Shown piece after piece: positions 44,697 to 54,077 of a stretch of 64,000 nt of DNA. Location: positions 1 to 64,000 of the forward strand of contig NZ_FNCJ01000005.1 of assembly GCF_900100735.1 (NCBI RefSeq), in the 5' to 3' direction. Within the stretch, counting starts at the first letter, position 1, and each line of letters starts with the position of its first letter. The notes below the pieces were generated by a model. It was not told the origin of the DNA, ran no database searches, and saw nothing but the letters and a program-made list of their open reading frames with translations. The translations under genes were made by a program, and so were the position numbers. The stretch comes from Paraburkholderia phenazinium (lineage in GTDB: Bacteria; Pseudomonadota; Gammaproteobacteria; Burkholderiales; Burkholderiaceae).

Positions 44697-45986
44697 ATGG
44701 TTCCGCACCTAGTTACGGCGTTAAACGGCCCGCTGCTCGATCTCGAGCGGAAGATCCTCGACGCTACACCCGCCATCGAACGCTGGTTCCGTCTGGAATG
44801 GCAGGAACACACGCCGCCGTTCTACTGCTCGGTCGACCTGCGTAACGCGGGCTTCAAGCTCGCGCCGGTCGACACCAACCTGTTCCCCGGCGCGTTCAAC
44901 AACCTGCCGCAGGAAGTGCTGCCGCTCGCCGTACAGGCGGCGATGGCCTCGATCGAAAAGATCTGTCCGGACGCGAAGAACCTGCTGGTCATTCCGGAGC
45001 GCCATACGCGCAACGCGTTTTATCTGGAGAATGTCGCGCGGCTCGCCACAATCATGCGTCAGGCTGGCCTGAACGTACGCTTCGGCACGCTCGACGAAAG
45101 CATTGTCGGTCCGGTCACCATCGCGCTGTCGGACGGTCAGAAGATCGTCCTCGAGCCGCTCGAACGGTCGACGCGCCGGCTTGGTCTGAAGAATTTCGAT
45201 CCCTGTTCGATTCTTCTGAACAACGATCTCTCGGGCGGCATTCCGCCCATCCTCGAAAATCTGCACGAGCAGTATCTGCTGCCGCCGTTGCACGCAGCGT
45301 GGGCGGTGCGCCGCAAGTCGACGCACTTCTCCTGCTATGACGACGTCGCCAAGAAGTTCGCGAAGATGGTCGAGATCGACCCATGGATGATCAATCCGTA
45401 CTTCGCGCACGTGGAAGGCGTCGATTTCCAGCAGCGAACCGGTGAAGAGGCGCTCGCGGACGCGATCGACGGCGTGTTGAAGAAGATTGCCAAGAAGTAT
45501 CGCGAATACGGTATCTCCGAGAAGCCGTATGTGGTCATCAAGTCGGATGCCGGTACCTACGGCATGGGTGTGATGACCGTGCACGACGCCTCGGAAGTCG
45601 CCGCGCTCACCAAGCGCGAACGCGCGAAGATGGCGGCCACCAAGGACGGCCTCGAGGTGCATGACGTGATCGTCCAGGAGGGCGTCTATACGTTCGAGCG
45701 CATTGGCGAGGAAGTCGCCGAGCCGGTCGTGTACATGATCGACCGGTACGTGGTGGGCGGCTTCTACCGCGTGCACGGCAGCCGCGAGCGCGACCAGAAC
45801 CTGAACGCCCCGGGCATGCATTTCGTGCCGCTCGGCTTCGAGCACACGGCGCTGCCCGACGCGCATGCGAAGCCGGGTGTCGCACCGCCGAACCGCTTCT
45901 ATATGTACGGCGTGGTGGCGCGCCTCGGCTTGCTGGCCGCCTCGGTGGAGCTGGAAAAGACCGATCCGGAAGCGATCCAGGTTTGA
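44697..45986 (+). CDS. gshA: Glutamate-cysteine ligase
   Basis: First step of glutathione synthesis (L-glutamate + L-cysteine + ATP). The 429-residue protein belongs to the beta-proteobacterial GshA type rather than the E. coli type. Marks are PPFYCSVDLRNAGFKLAPVDTNLFPGAFNNL near the N-terminus, LLVIPERHTRN, and ATP-grasp-like segments such as KPYVVIKSDAGTYGMGVMTV and YVVGGFYRVHGSRERDQNLNAPG. The start is the ATG at 44697. gshB follows 131 bp later on the same strand, so the pathway genes are adjacent. Cytoplasmic. Confidence 0.93.
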   Translation: MVPHLVTALNGPLLDLERKILDATPAIERWFRLEWQEHTPPFYCSVDLRNAGFKLAPVDTNLFPGAFNNLPQEVLPLAVQAAMASIEKICPDAKNLLVIPERHTRNAFYLENVARLATIMRQAGLNVRFGTLDESIVGPVTIALSDGQKIVLEPLERSTRRLGLKNFDPCSILLNNDLSGGIPPILENLHEQYLLPPLHAAWAVRRKSTHFSCYDDVAKKFAKMVEIDPWMINPYFAHVEGVDFQQRTGEEALADAIDGVLKKIAKKYREYGISEKPYVVIKSDAGTYGMGVMTVHDASEVAALTKRERAKMAATKDGLEVHDVIVQEGVYTFERIGEEVAEPVVYMIDRYVVGGFYRVHGSRERDQNLNAPGMHFVPLGFEHTALPDAHAKPGVAPPNRFYMYGVVARLGLLAASVELEKTDPEAIQV

Positions 45987-46117
45987 CGGCCGCTGCTTGA
46001 CGCCGGATGACCCGGCATGGCGGACACGCTACGCTGGATCGATGGGCGGCACGGCTGCGGCCACCGCCCCTTGTTTAACGCATAATGCCAAGCCCATCAG
46101 GGCGCACCAGGATCTCC

Positions 46118-47074
46118 ATGGACATTCTCTTTATCGCCGACCCGCTGGATCACTTCAAGATCTACAAGGATTCGACCTACGCGATGATGGCCGAGGCGGC
46201 CCGGCGCGGGCACACGCTCTACACCTGCGAGCCGCAGCACCTGGCGTGGACCGGGGCGGACGTCGAGGCGAACGTGCAGCGTTTTGCGATTGTGGGCGAC
46301 GAGGCCGACGGCCATCGCGACACATGGTATGCGGCCGATGCCGCCGCGCCGCGCACGCTGAAGAGCTTCGGCGCAGTGCTGATGCGCAAGGACCCGCCGT
46401 TCGACATGGAGTACGTGACGTCGACGTGGCTGCTGGAGCTTGCGGAACGAGGCGGCGCCCGCATCTTCAATAAGCCGCAGGCGATTCGGGATCACTCGGA
46501 AAAGCTCGCGATCGGCGAATTTCCACAGTTCGTGGCGCCGACGCTGGTGACGCGCGACGCCGCGCGGCTGCGCGCGTTTCACGCCGAGCATGGCGACGTG
46601 ATCCTGAAACCGCTCGACGGCATGGGCGGCATGGGTGTGTTTCGTGTGAAAGCGGACGGCATGAACCTCGGTTCGATCATCGAGATGCTGAGCCACGACG
46701 GCGCGCGTTCGGTGATGGCGCAGAAGTTCATCCCCGAGATCAAGGCAGGCGACAAGCGCATCTTGCTGATCGGCGGCCAGCCAGTGCCGTTTTCGCTGGC
46801 GCGTATCCCGCAGGGCAACGAGGTGCGCGGCAACCTCGCTGCGGGCGGCCTTGGCGTGGCGCAGCCGCTAACGGAGCACGACCGCAAGATCGCCGAAACG
46901 CTGGCGCCGGTGCTGGCCGCGCGCGGCCTGCTGCTGGTGGGGCTCGACGCGATCGGCGACTGGCTGACCGAAGTGAACGTGACGAGCCCGACGTGCTTCC
47001 GCGAAATCATGGATCAGACCGGTTTCGACGTCGCCGCGATGTTCATCGATGCGCTGGAGCGTGCGGTCGGATAA
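46118..47074 (+). CDS. gshB: Glutathione synthetase
   Basis: Second step of glutathione synthesis, joining glycine to gamma-glutamylcysteine with ATP. 318 residues from the ATG at 46118 (MDILFIADPLDHFKIYKDST); the longer reading from 46085 adds 11 residues not typical of the family. ATP-grasp features are clear: KPLDGMGGMGVFRV, RILLIGGQPVPFSLARIPQ with RGNLAAGG, and the C-terminal LTEVNVTSPTCFREI with metal and substrate residues. The length equals E. coli GshB. Confidence 0.95.
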   Translation: MDILFIADPLDHFKIYKDSTYAMMAEAARRGHTLYTCEPQHLAWTGADVEANVQRFAIVGDEADGHRDTWYAADAAAPRTLKSFGAVLMRKDPPFDMEYVTSTWLLELAERGGARIFNKPQAIRDHSEKLAIGEFPQFVAPTLVTRDAARLRAFHAEHGDVILKPLDGMGGMGVFRVKADGMNLGSIIEMLSHDGARSVMAQKFIPEIKAGDKRILLIGGQPVPFSLARIPQGNEVRGNLAAGGLGVAQPLTEHDRKIAETLAPVLAARGLLLVGLDAIGDWLTEVNVTSPTCFREIMDQTGFDVAAMFIDALERAVG

Positions 47075-47411
47075 AGAGCCACCCCGGGCCACTCCGGGGC
47101 GCCTTGGGGGCGCAAGGGCGCCGCCGAGCGAACAAGTGGCGGAAGCGAGAAAATGAGCCTGTTACAATGCCCGCTCTTCTGCGGCGGCCCGCATCGGTTA
47201 GCATCGCCAACAGGCATAGAGCGCGGGCCGTGCTCATGAAGCAGGCATCAGTGGGCCGCTAACAGATGCTCGCCGCCGGGCCGAACAGGCTTGACGAGCG
47301 GGCGTCCGGAGACGCCGATCCGACCCTCCTGACCATCGGCCGGTCGAGGGTGTGACGACCGGGCTAACACCCGGGCCACGGTTCAGGGCCGTTTTTTGCA
47401 GCAAGGCTGAC
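47075..47411. other. Intergenic region before the PTS genes
   Basis: 337 bp, GC-rich, with no gene. It has a GGCGCC-loop-GGCGCC hairpin near 47097-47122 that could end gshB transcription, a TACAAT at 47163-47168 that could be a -10 box for the EIIA gene, and a run of six T after a weak GGCC repeat near 47391-47398. Confidence 0.4.
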
Positions 47412-47903
47412 ATGGCAGGCATTCTGATCATTGCACACGCCCCCCTCGCAACGGCGCTCAGGGACTGTATCGCGCACGTTTACGGGGGCTTACCGGCCCG
47501 CATCGGCGTCATCGACGTGTCGCCGGATTGCGACCCCGCGCAGGTGGTCGCTTTCGCATACTCCGAGATCGAGCGGCTCAGGGAAGAGAACGGCGCGCTG
47601 GTGCTGACCGATATGTTCGGCGCGACGCCTTCCAACATTGCTGCGCGGCTGGCGTCGCTGCCGGAGGTGCGCGTGCTGGCCGGCGTGAATCTGCCGATGC
47701 TGCTGCGTGCGGTCTGCTATCGCGCGACGCCGCTCGACACGCTGGTCGACAAGGCGCTGTCCGGGGCCACCAAAGGCGTGCAGGCAATCGTTCCGGGCAC
47801 GCCCGCGGCGGTAAGCACACCTTCCGTTGCGACGGACTGCTCACCCCCGGTCATGCCGCCGGAGACCGATCTCAAGCAAAAGCAGGGCTCGACGAGCCTG
47901 TAA
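47412..47903 (+). CDS. PTS EIIA component, mannose family
   Basis: A 163-residue EIIA of the mannose/fructose/sorbose type. The start at 47412 gives MAGILIIAHAPLATALRDC, with the phosphorylated His at residue 9. ALVLTDMFGATPSNIAARL is the other signature of the fold. The last 30 residues form a low-complexity tail. It is followed by HPr and EI with no sugar permease genes, as usual in beta-proteobacteria, where this PTS is thought to act in regulation (for example of polymer storage or kinases) rather than uptake. It receives phosphate from HPr. Confidence 0.92.
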   Translation: MAGILIIAHAPLATALRDCIAHVYGGLPARIGVIDVSPDCDPAQVVAFAYSEIERLREENGALVLTDMFGATPSNIAARLASLPEVRVLAGVNLPMLLRAVCYRATPLDTLVDKALSGATKGVQAIVPGTPAAVSTPSVATDCSPPVMPPETDLKQKQGSTSL

Positions 47904-47955
47904 CGGTTTCAGTTTCATCTTTCATAACATCATTACCCGCGCTTCGGACCATCAC

Positions 47956-48225
47956 ATGCTGCAACAGGAAACGACTATCGTGAACAAGCTGGGGCTGCAC
48001 GCGCGTGCGTCGGCCAAACTGACGCAACTCGCGGGTAACTTCCAGGCTGAAATCTGGATGAGCCGCAACGGGCGGCGCATCAACGCGAAAAGCATCATGG
48101 GTGTGATGATGCTGGCCGCAGGTATCGGCAGCACGGTGCTGATCGAAACTGAAGGCTCCGACGAAAAAGAAGCCATGGACGCACTACTGAAACTGATCGC
48201 TGATAAATTCGGCGAAGGTCAGTAA
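47956..48225 (+). CDS. ptsH: Phosphocarrier protein HPr
   Basis: 89 residues from the ATG at 47956 (MLQQETTIVNKLGLHARASAKL). His15 in GLHARA takes phosphate from EI. The regulatory-site region INAKSIMGVMML contains Ser46, the residue phosphorylated by HPr kinase where that enzyme exists. It lies 52 bp after the EIIA gene and is followed by a strong terminator and then ptsI. Confidence 0.96.
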   Translation: MLQQETTIVNKLGLHARASAKLTQLAGNFQAEIWMSRNGRRINAKSIMGVMMLAAGIGSTVLIETEGSDEKEAMDALLKLIADKFGEGQ

Positions 48226-48257
48226 CGCGCCGCGCGCACAGATTCGTTTGTGTCATC

Positions 48258-48287
48258 ACGCCGCGGCTTCCCGCGGCGTTTTTTTTT
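48258..48287 (+). terminator. Rho-independent terminator after ptsH
   Basis: ACGCCGCGG-CTTC-CCGCGGCGT followed by a run of nine T: a 9-bp perfect stem 32 bp after the ptsH stop. It may reduce read-through into ptsI. Confidence 0.92.
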
Positions 48288-48493
48288 GTCGGCCGGAGTG
48301 AGTGCTTTAGCATTTACTCCGGCCCCATGCAGCGCTGCGCGTCACAATCGGCATCGTAATCTGGCGCAACGCGCGTGCTGCGTTGCACAGCGTCAAAGCG
48401 GGCGCTGGGGCGCTGCGGAATTTATAATGACCTGCATGGTCTGAGAGCATTGCAGCGGTCTGCCGCGGCATCACACAACTAGAGGAGGTGCGC

Positions 48494-50245
48494 GTGTCCT
48501 TCACGCTGCATGGAATTCCCGTGTCACGCGGTATTGCCATCGGGCGGGCCTATCTGATCGCCCCGGCTGCACTCGACGTTGACCACTATTTGGTCGAACC
48601 TGCCCAGATCGAGGGCGAGGTCGAGCGTTTCCGCTCGGCTCAGGAACTCGTTCATCAGGAGCTCGATACATTGCGCAACGATCTCGCGGCGGACGCGCCG
48701 AGCGAGATGGGTGCGTTCATCGACGTTCATTCAATGATCCTGAACGACGCGATGCTCGTCCAGGAAACCATCGATCTGATCCGTACGCGCCGCTACAACG
48801 TCGAGTGGGCGCTGACCGAGCAACTCGAGCGCATTTCGCGCCATTTCGACGACATCGAAGACGAGTATCTGCGCGAGCGCAAAGCCGATATCCACCAGGT
48901 GGTCGAACGCGTGCTGAAGGCGCTGGCGGGGGCCACGGCCGCGAGCCTCGTGGACAACGTGCACGGCGCGTGCGACGAAATGATCGTGGTTGCGCACGAC
49001 ATTGCGCCGGCCGACATGATGCAGTTCAAGACGCAAACGTTTCAGGGTTTTGTTACGGATCTGGGCGGCCGAACCTCGCATACAGCGATCGTGGCGCGCA
49101 GCCTCGGCATTCCGGCTGCCGTCGGCGTGCAGCACGCGAGCGCGCTGATCCGCCAGGACGACCTGATCATCGTCGACGGCGACCACGGCATCGTGATCGT
49201 CGATCCGGCGCCGATCGTGCTGGAAGAGTATTCGTACCGGCAAAGCGAAAAGGCGCTCGAACAGCGCAAGCTGCAGCGCCTGAAGTTTTCGCCCACGCAG
49301 ACGCTGTGCGGCACGCGCATCGAGCTGTGTGCGAACATCGAACTGCCGGACGACGCGAAGGCGGCGGTGGATGCGGGGGCAACCGGCATCGGCCTGTTCC
49401 GCACCGAATTCCTGTTCATGAATCACAAGGACAAGCTGCCGGCGGAAGAGGAGCAGTTCGAGGCGTACAAGCGGGCCGTGGAACTGATGAACGGGCTGCC
49501 GGTAACGATCCGCACCATTGACGTGGGCGCCGACAAGCCGCTCGATTCGATGAGCAGTGGCGACGGCTACGAGACCACCGCGAATCCGGCGCTGGGGCTG
49601 CGGGCGATCCGCTGGAGCCTGTCCGAGCCGCAGATGTTCCTCACGCAGTTGCGCGCCATCCTGCGTGCATCGGCGTTCGGCACGGTGAAGATCCTGATTC
49701 CGATGCTCGCGCATGCGCAGGAGATCGACCAGACGCTCGATCTGATTCGCGAGGCCAAACGTCAGCTCGACGACGCGGGGCTTGCCTACGATCCGAACGT
49801 GCGGGTCGGCGCCATGATCGAGATTCCGGCGGCGGCGATTGCCTTGCCGTTGTTCCTGAAGCGGCTCGATTTCCTGTCGATCGGCACTAACGATCTGATC
49901 CAGTACACGCTGGCGATCGACCGCGCGGACAACGCGGTTGCGCATCTGTACGACCCGCTTCATCCGGCGGTGCTGCATCTGATCGCCTTCACACTGCGCG
50001 AGGCGAAGCGCGCGGGTGTGCCGGTGTCGGTGTGCGGTGAGATGGCGGGTGACCCGGCCCTGACGCGTCTGTTGCTCGGCATGGGCCTCACCGAGTTTTC
50101 GATGCACCCGAGCCAGTTGCTGGTCGTCAAGCAGGAGATCCTGCGTTCGCACGTGAAAACGCTGGAGAAGCCGGTGGCGGATGTGCTGGCTTCGTTCGAG
50201 CCGGAAGAGGTGCAGGCCGCGTTGAAGCGGGTTGCACTGGTGTAA
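48494..50245 (+). CDS. ptsI: PTS enzyme I
   Basis: Phosphoenolpyruvate-protein phosphotransferase, which moves phosphate from PEP to HPr. The GTG at 48494 is chosen because AGGAGG ends six bases before it; the GTG at 48488 would lie inside that site. 583 residues: N-terminal HPr-binding part, the phosphohistidine motif GGRTSHTAIVARSLGIPAAVG near residue 188, then the PEP-binding barrel with GATGIGLFRTEFLFM, RTIDVGADKPL and a C-terminal VCGEMAGDP. Length matches other EI proteins. It forms a unit with the EIIA and HPr genes. Confidence 0.96.
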   Translation: MSFTLHGIPVSRGIAIGRAYLIAPAALDVDHYLVEPAQIEGEVERFRSAQELVHQELDTLRNDLAADAPSEMGAFIDVHSMILNDAMLVQETIDLIRTRRYNVEWALTEQLERISRHFDDIEDEYLRERKADIHQVVERVLKALAGATAASLVDNVHGACDEMIVVAHDIAPADMMQFKTQTFQGFVTDLGGRTSHTAIVARSLGIPAAVGVQHASALIRQDDLIIVDGDHGIVIVDPAPIVLEEYSYRQSEKALEQRKLQRLKFSPTQTLCGTRIELCANIELPDDAKAAVDAGATGIGLFRTEFLFMNHKDKLPAEEEQFEAYKRAVELMNGLPVTIRTIDVGADKPLDSMSSGDGYETTANPALGLRAIRWSLSEPQMFLTQLRAILRASAFGTVKILIPMLAHAQEIDQTLDLIREAKRQLDDAGLAYDPNVRVGAMIEIPAAAIALPLFLKRLDFLSIGTNDLIQYTLAIDRADNAVAHLYDPLHPAVLHLIAFTLREAKRAGVPVSVCGEMAGDPALTRLLLGMGLTEFSMHPSQLLVVKQEILRSHVKTLEKPVADVLASFEPEEVQAALKRVALV

Positions 50246-50310
50246 GTTGGCTGGCGCCGCTTATGGTGGCGCTTCGGGCGGCGCAGGCGGGCGCGAAGCC
50301 CGCGCGTGAC

Positions 50311-51069
50311 CTAACTACGATGCGCGTCGCCGCACACCGGGCAATCCGGCTGGCGGGCGATGCGCATCGTGTTCCATTCCATCCGCAGCGAATCGAGCAT
50401 CATCAGGCGGCCCACCAGCGGCGTGCCGATGCCTGCAATCACACGCAGTGCCTCGGCTGCCTGCATCGCGCCGATGATCCCCACAGTCGGCGCAAACACT
50501 CCCATCGTCGAGCAGGCTACTTCCTCGAACGGCTGATCTTCCGGAAACACGCAGGCGTAGCAGGGCGACGCCGCGTCGCGGAAGTCGAACGTGCTGATCT
50601 GTCCATCGAAGCGCAGCGCGGCCCCTGACACGAGCGGCACCCCATGCGCGCAGCAGGCGCGGTTGATGGCGTGGCGGGTCGCGAAGTTATCGGTGCAATC
50701 GAGCACGACCGTGGCGTGCGGCACAGCCGCGTCGAGCCACGCATCGTCGACGCGTTGGGCCACCGCATCCACCACCACCTCTGGATTGAGCTGGGCGATC
50801 GCATCGCGCCCGGATTCGACCTTGCTACGGCCCACCGAGGCCGTCACGTGCAGGATCTGGCGTTGCAGGTTGGTGAGGTCGACCGTGTCTGCATCCACGA
50901 GGGTCAGCTTGCCCACGCCGGATGCGGCCAGATACATCGCCGCCGGCGAGCCCAGCCCACCGGCACCGACGACGATTGCGTGCGCATCGAGAAAACGCTG
51001 CTGAGCCTCGATACCGAGTTCGTCGACAAGGATATGGCGGGAATAGCGGAGCAGTTGATCGTCGTTCAT
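50311..51069 (-). CDS. MoeB/ThiF-family sulfur-carrier adenylyltransferase
   Basis: A 252-residue E1-like enzyme that adenylates the C-terminal Gly of ThiS- or MoaD-type carriers. It shows NDDQLLRYSRHILVDELG at the start, the ATP loop VVGAGGLGSPAAMYLAASGVG, the DxDxVDLTNLQRQ loop, the zinc ligands CYAC and CPVC, and FAPTVGIIGAMQAAEALR. It cannot be assigned to MoeB, ThiF or HesA by sequence alone because no thi or moa genes are adjacent. It converges on ptsI and lies downstream of ctpA. Confidence 0.9.
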   Translation of the reverse strand: MNDDQLLRYSRHILVDELGIEAQQRFLDAHAIVVGAGGLGSPAAMYLAASGVGKLTLVDADTVDLTNLQRQILHVTASVGRSKVESGRDAIAQLNPEVVVDAVAQRVDDAWLDAAVPHATVVLDCTDNFATRHAINRACCAHGVPLVSGAALRFDGQISTFDFRDAASPCYACVFPEDQPFEEVACSTMGVFAPTVGIIGAMQAAEALRVIAGIGTPLVGRLMMLDSLRMEWNTMRIARQPDCPVCGDAHRS

Positions 51070-51163
51070 GGCGGGGCGCAGGGGTGAATCGCGCGCTGAC
51101 GGCAGGCAGGCCTTCTACAGGATCAGGCACGACGCTGCTGCGCGAGTGTTCGTTCTGGTTATT

Positions 51164-51177
51164 TTAAGCGCGCTTAA
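51164..51177. repeat. 14-bp perfect palindrome
   Basis: TTAAGCGCGCTTAA, between ctpA and the MoeB/ThiF gene. It lies about 95 bp upstream of the latter's start and may be an operator or part of the terminator region beside it. Confidence 0.4.
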
Positions 51178-51181
51178 GGAA

Positions 51182-51215
51182 ACGGGTCTTCGCAGCGTGT
51201 GCCGCGAAGACCCGT
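51182..51215 (-). terminator. Hairpin after ctpA
   Basis: ACGGGTCTTCGC (51182-51193) and GCGAAGACCCGT (51204-51215) form a 12-bp perfect stem just past the ctpA stop. The T tract after it on the minus strand is short (TTCCTT), so termination may be partial. Confidence 0.65.
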
Positions 51216-51231
51216 GGATGAGGCTTGCTAC

Positions 51232-52815
51232 TTAGTTGCTTTGCGAGGCCGGGGCCGGCGCGGAAGCCGGCGTGGTGGCCGATGCGCCCGGCACCGGAGT
51301 GGTCGGCTTGACCGCAACCGGCGCCGAAGCGGATTGCTCCGGCTTGTTCTGCGCCAGACGCCGTTCGGAGAGCGACTTCGATTCCTGCACCGGCTTGCCT
51401 TCCAGCTTGTTCAGGCCTTGCTGCAGCATGAAGTCGTCAGCCGAGCCGAACTCGACCGGCTTACGGTCGCGGTCCTTCTGACGTTGTTCCGGCGTCTTCT
51501 TGTCGTTCTGCTCTTCAAGCACCCGCAACTGGTCCATGCGATCCTGCTCGCGCTGTTCCTGTTCCTTCTTCTCGTTCGGATCCTGCGTGTTCGCAAGGTG
51601 GTTCGAATAGTCCACTTCGCGCGTCACGAGTGCGTCGTCCGGATCGCCGTCCGCGTATTGATCCACCGCGATATCCGGGCGGATACCCTTGTTCTGGATC
51701 GAACGGCCGCTCGGCGTGTAGTAGTACGCCGTGGTCAGGCGCAGCGCGGTGTCGGCTGTCATCGGACGCACCGTTTGCACCGAACCCTTGCCGAAGGTCG
51801 TCTTGCCGACAATCAGCGCGCGATGCTGATCCTGCAGCGCACCGGCGACGATTTCCGAGGCCGACGCCGAGTAGGCGTTGGTCAGCACGATCATCGGCAC
51901 GGTCTTGAAGATCGGCGCTTCGTCCTTCAGCGGATCGTTGTCAAACGACGGCAGGCGGTAGTTGTCGTAGGTGTCGCGGTAGACCTGCTTCGAATCCGGA
52001 ATCTGGCCGTTGGTCGAGACCACCACCGAATCCGGCGGCAGGAATGCGCCGGCCACACCCACCGCGCTTTGCAGCAGACCGCCGCCGTTATTGCGCAGGT
52101 CGAGGACCAGACCCTTCAGGTTCGGCTGCTGACGCGCGATTTCCTGGAGCTTTTCAGCCAGATCAGGCGTGGTGCGTTCCTGGAAGCTCGTGATGCGGAT
52201 ATACGCATAACCCGGCGCCAGAATCTTCATCTTCACGCTCTGCACCTTGATGATGGCGCGCGTGACGGTGAGCGGGAAGGTGCGGTCGTCGGTCTTGCGG
52301 AAGATGGTCAGCGTGACCTTGGTGCCCGGGTCGCCGCGCATCTGCTTGACGGCCTGGTCGAGCGTCATGCCGCGCACCGGCTTGTCGTTGATGCGTGTGA
52401 TCAGGTCGCCCGGACGAATGCCGGCGCGGAATGCCGGCGTGTCTTCGATCGGCGAGATCACCTTGATCAGGCCGTCTTCCGACGAGATTTCAATACCGAG
52501 GCCGGCGAAGCGGCCCTTGGTTTGTTCCTGCAGTTCTTCGTAATCGGTCTTGTCGAGATACGACGAGTGCGGGTCGAGGCTCGAGACCATGCCCTTGATG
52601 GCGGCCGTGAGGAGCTTCTTGTCGTCGACCGGTTCGACATATTCGTGCTTGATCTGTCCGAAAACTTCGGCGAACAGCCGCAACTGGTCGAGCGGCAGCG
52701 GGGCGACCGCGCTGCTGGCAGGTTGCTGGGCCGAGGCGGAAAGTTGCAGTGTTGCAAAAACGCCGGTAGCAAGGCCCGCGGCAATCAGGCCGATATTTTT
52801 CAGGTTCTTTCGCAT
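51232..52815 (-). CDS. ctpA: S41 carboxy-terminal processing protease
   Basis: A 527-residue periplasmic protease of the CtpA/Prc type. The N-terminal signal or anchor is NIGLIAAGLATGVFATLQLSA. A PDZ domain covers about residues 90-180 (GRFAGLGIEISSEDGL, AGIRPGDLITRIND). The catalytic domain has LVLDLRNNGGGLL, the nucleophilic Ser in NAYSASASEIVAGAL and the general-base Lys in GKTTFGKGSVQ. The last 100 residues are charged, then rich in Ala, Pro and Thr. Such proteases trim or degrade periplasmic proteins, often cell-wall enzymes. The gene is downstream of gpmA on the same strand after a 377-bp gap. Confidence 0.93.
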   Translation of the reverse strand: MRKNLKNIGLIAAGLATGVFATLQLSASAQQPASSAVAPLPLDQLRLFAEVFGQIKHEYVEPVDDKKLLTAAIKGMVSSLDPHSSYLDKTDYEELQEQTKGRFAGLGIEISSEDGLIKVISPIEDTPAFRAGIRPGDLITRINDKPVRGMTLDQAVKQMRGDPGTKVTLTIFRKTDDRTFPLTVTRAIIKVQSVKMKILAPGYAYIRITSFQERTTPDLAEKLQEIARQQPNLKGLVLDLRNNGGGLLQSAVGVAGAFLPPDSVVVSTNGQIPDSKQVYRDTYDNYRLPSFDNDPLKDEAPIFKTVPMIVLTNAYSASASEIVAGALQDQHRALIVGKTTFGKGSVQTVRPMTADTALRLTTAYYYTPSGRSIQNKGIRPDIAVDQYADGDPDDALVTREVDYSNHLANTQDPNEKKEQEQREQDRMDQLRVLEEQNDKKTPEQRQKDRDRKPVEFGSADDFMLQQGLNKLEGKPVQESKSLSERRLAQNKPEQSASAPVAVKPTTPVPGASATTPASAPAPASQSN

Positions 52816-53192
52816 AGAGTCTGTTGCGGTCGGAAGCGCGTGGCAGCGTCAAAGAGATGGGGACGGACAAGTATAACTGCACACCCGCTCAGGCAGTGCA
52901 CAGCATAGTAATCGCAGTTCGACAGCGTGTGGCGTGCCAGGTTCTGAGGATTTGCGCTGCGGTATGGAAGAAATGTGCCGTAACCGGAAAGACGCACGCC
53001 GCGGCGGACGCGCTGGTGTTGTTGCGCCGAGCGCCTGGCGGGTTTCTACCAGGGCGCACAGCGTGTTTCCTGCAGTTTTGTATTGCGTGTTATGCAGCGA
53101 ATCAGCATGGCAGTGAGGAGCCCAAATGAGCGGCGCAGATGCGCCGCCGGTGCGTCTCATTGTGGGGCCTTGCTGCGGCCTCACCGCTGGAC
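52816..53192. other. Intergenic region between gpmA and ctpA
   Basis: 377 bp with no convincing gene. It presumably contains the ctpA promoter, but I see no clear -35/-10 pair or other structured element. Confidence 0.35.
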
Positions 53193-53939
53193 TCAGCCTG
53201 CCTTGCCTTGCTTCGCGACCGCGGCCTGGGCCTTGGCGATCGCCTCCTGGTCGCCCAGATAGTAGTGCGTGATGGGCTTCAGGTTCTCGTCCAGTTCATA
53301 CACGAGCGGCACGCCGTTCGGGATGTTCAGGCCGACGATGTCGTCGTCCGAGATGTTGTCGAGGTACTTCACGAGAGCCCGGATCGAGTTGCCGTGGGCG
53401 GCGATCAGCACCTTGCGGCCCGATTTGATGGCCGGCGCGATCGATTCGTTCCACATCGGCAGAACGCGCGCCACCGTGTCCTTCAGGCACTCGGTGAGCG
53501 GCAACTGTTCGCGCGGCACCTTGGCGTAGCGCGGGTCGTTGTAGGCGGTGCGTTCGTCGGACGGCTCGAGCGCGGGCGGCGGCGTGTCATAGCTGCGGCG
53601 CCAGACCAGCACCTGCTCGTCGCCGAACTTCGCGGCGGTTTCCGCCTTGTTCAGACCCGACAGCGCACCGTAATGGCGCTCGTTCAGGCGCCACGAGTGG
53701 ACCACCGGCAGGTACATCAGGTCCATCTGGTCCTGCACGTGCCAAAGGGTGCGGATCGCGCGCTTGAGGACCGACGTGTAGGCGATGTCGAACGTATAGC
53801 CCGATTCCTTCAGCAGCACGCCCGCCTGCTGCGCTTCACGATTGCCTTGCTCGGTCAGGTCGACATCGACCCAGCCGGTGAAGCGGTTTTCCTTGTTCCA
53901 CGTCGATTCGCCGTGGCGGATGAGAACGAGTTTGTACAT
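53193..53939 (-). CDS. gpmA: 2,3-bisphosphoglycerate-dependent phosphoglycerate mutase
   Basis: Interconverts 3- and 2-phosphoglycerate in glycolysis and gluconeogenesis. 248 residues, full length. The phosphorylated His lies in [18 protein letters not shown] at the N-terminus, followed by DVDLTEQG. Other active-site parts are [16 protein letters not shown] and [15 protein letters not shown]. It diverges from the rhodanese gene. Confidence 0.96.
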   Translation of the reverse strand: MYKLVLIRHGESTWNKENRFTGWVDVDLTEQGNREAQQAGVLLKESGYTFDIAYTSVLKRAIRTLWHVQDQMDLMYLPVVHSWRLNERHYGALSGLNKAETAAKFGDEQVLVWRRSYDTPPPALEPSDERTAYNDPRYAKVPREQLPLTECLKDTVARVLPMWNESIAPAIKSGRKVLIAAHGNSIRALVKYLDNISDDDIVGLNIPNGVPLVYELDENLKPITHYYLGDQEAIAKAQAAVAKQGKAG

Positions 53940-54077
53940 AAGATGGCCGGTCGGTAGTAAGGAAGCGGTAAAGCGTGGCGTACTCGGCCAAACGGGCCGT
54001 CGCCATCGCGTCAGGCGGTTATTTTATAATGGTCGGATTGCCTCATTCCGATTTCTCTCTTTTTCGGCGGATTTTCC

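Noticed and set aside
44721..45866. 381-codon open frame opposite gshA
   Set aside because: It is the mirror of a high-GC gene with clear GshA motifs; the translation is rich in Arg/His/Val with no family features.
48731..50152. 473-codon open frame opposite ptsI
   Set aside because: Antisense shadow of enzyme I, whose motifs are intact; composition is typical of GC-driven spurious frames.
51199..52908. 569-codon frame opposite ctpA
   Set aside because: ctpA has signal peptide, PDZ and catalytic Ser-Lys on the other strand; this frame is Arg-rich and featureless.
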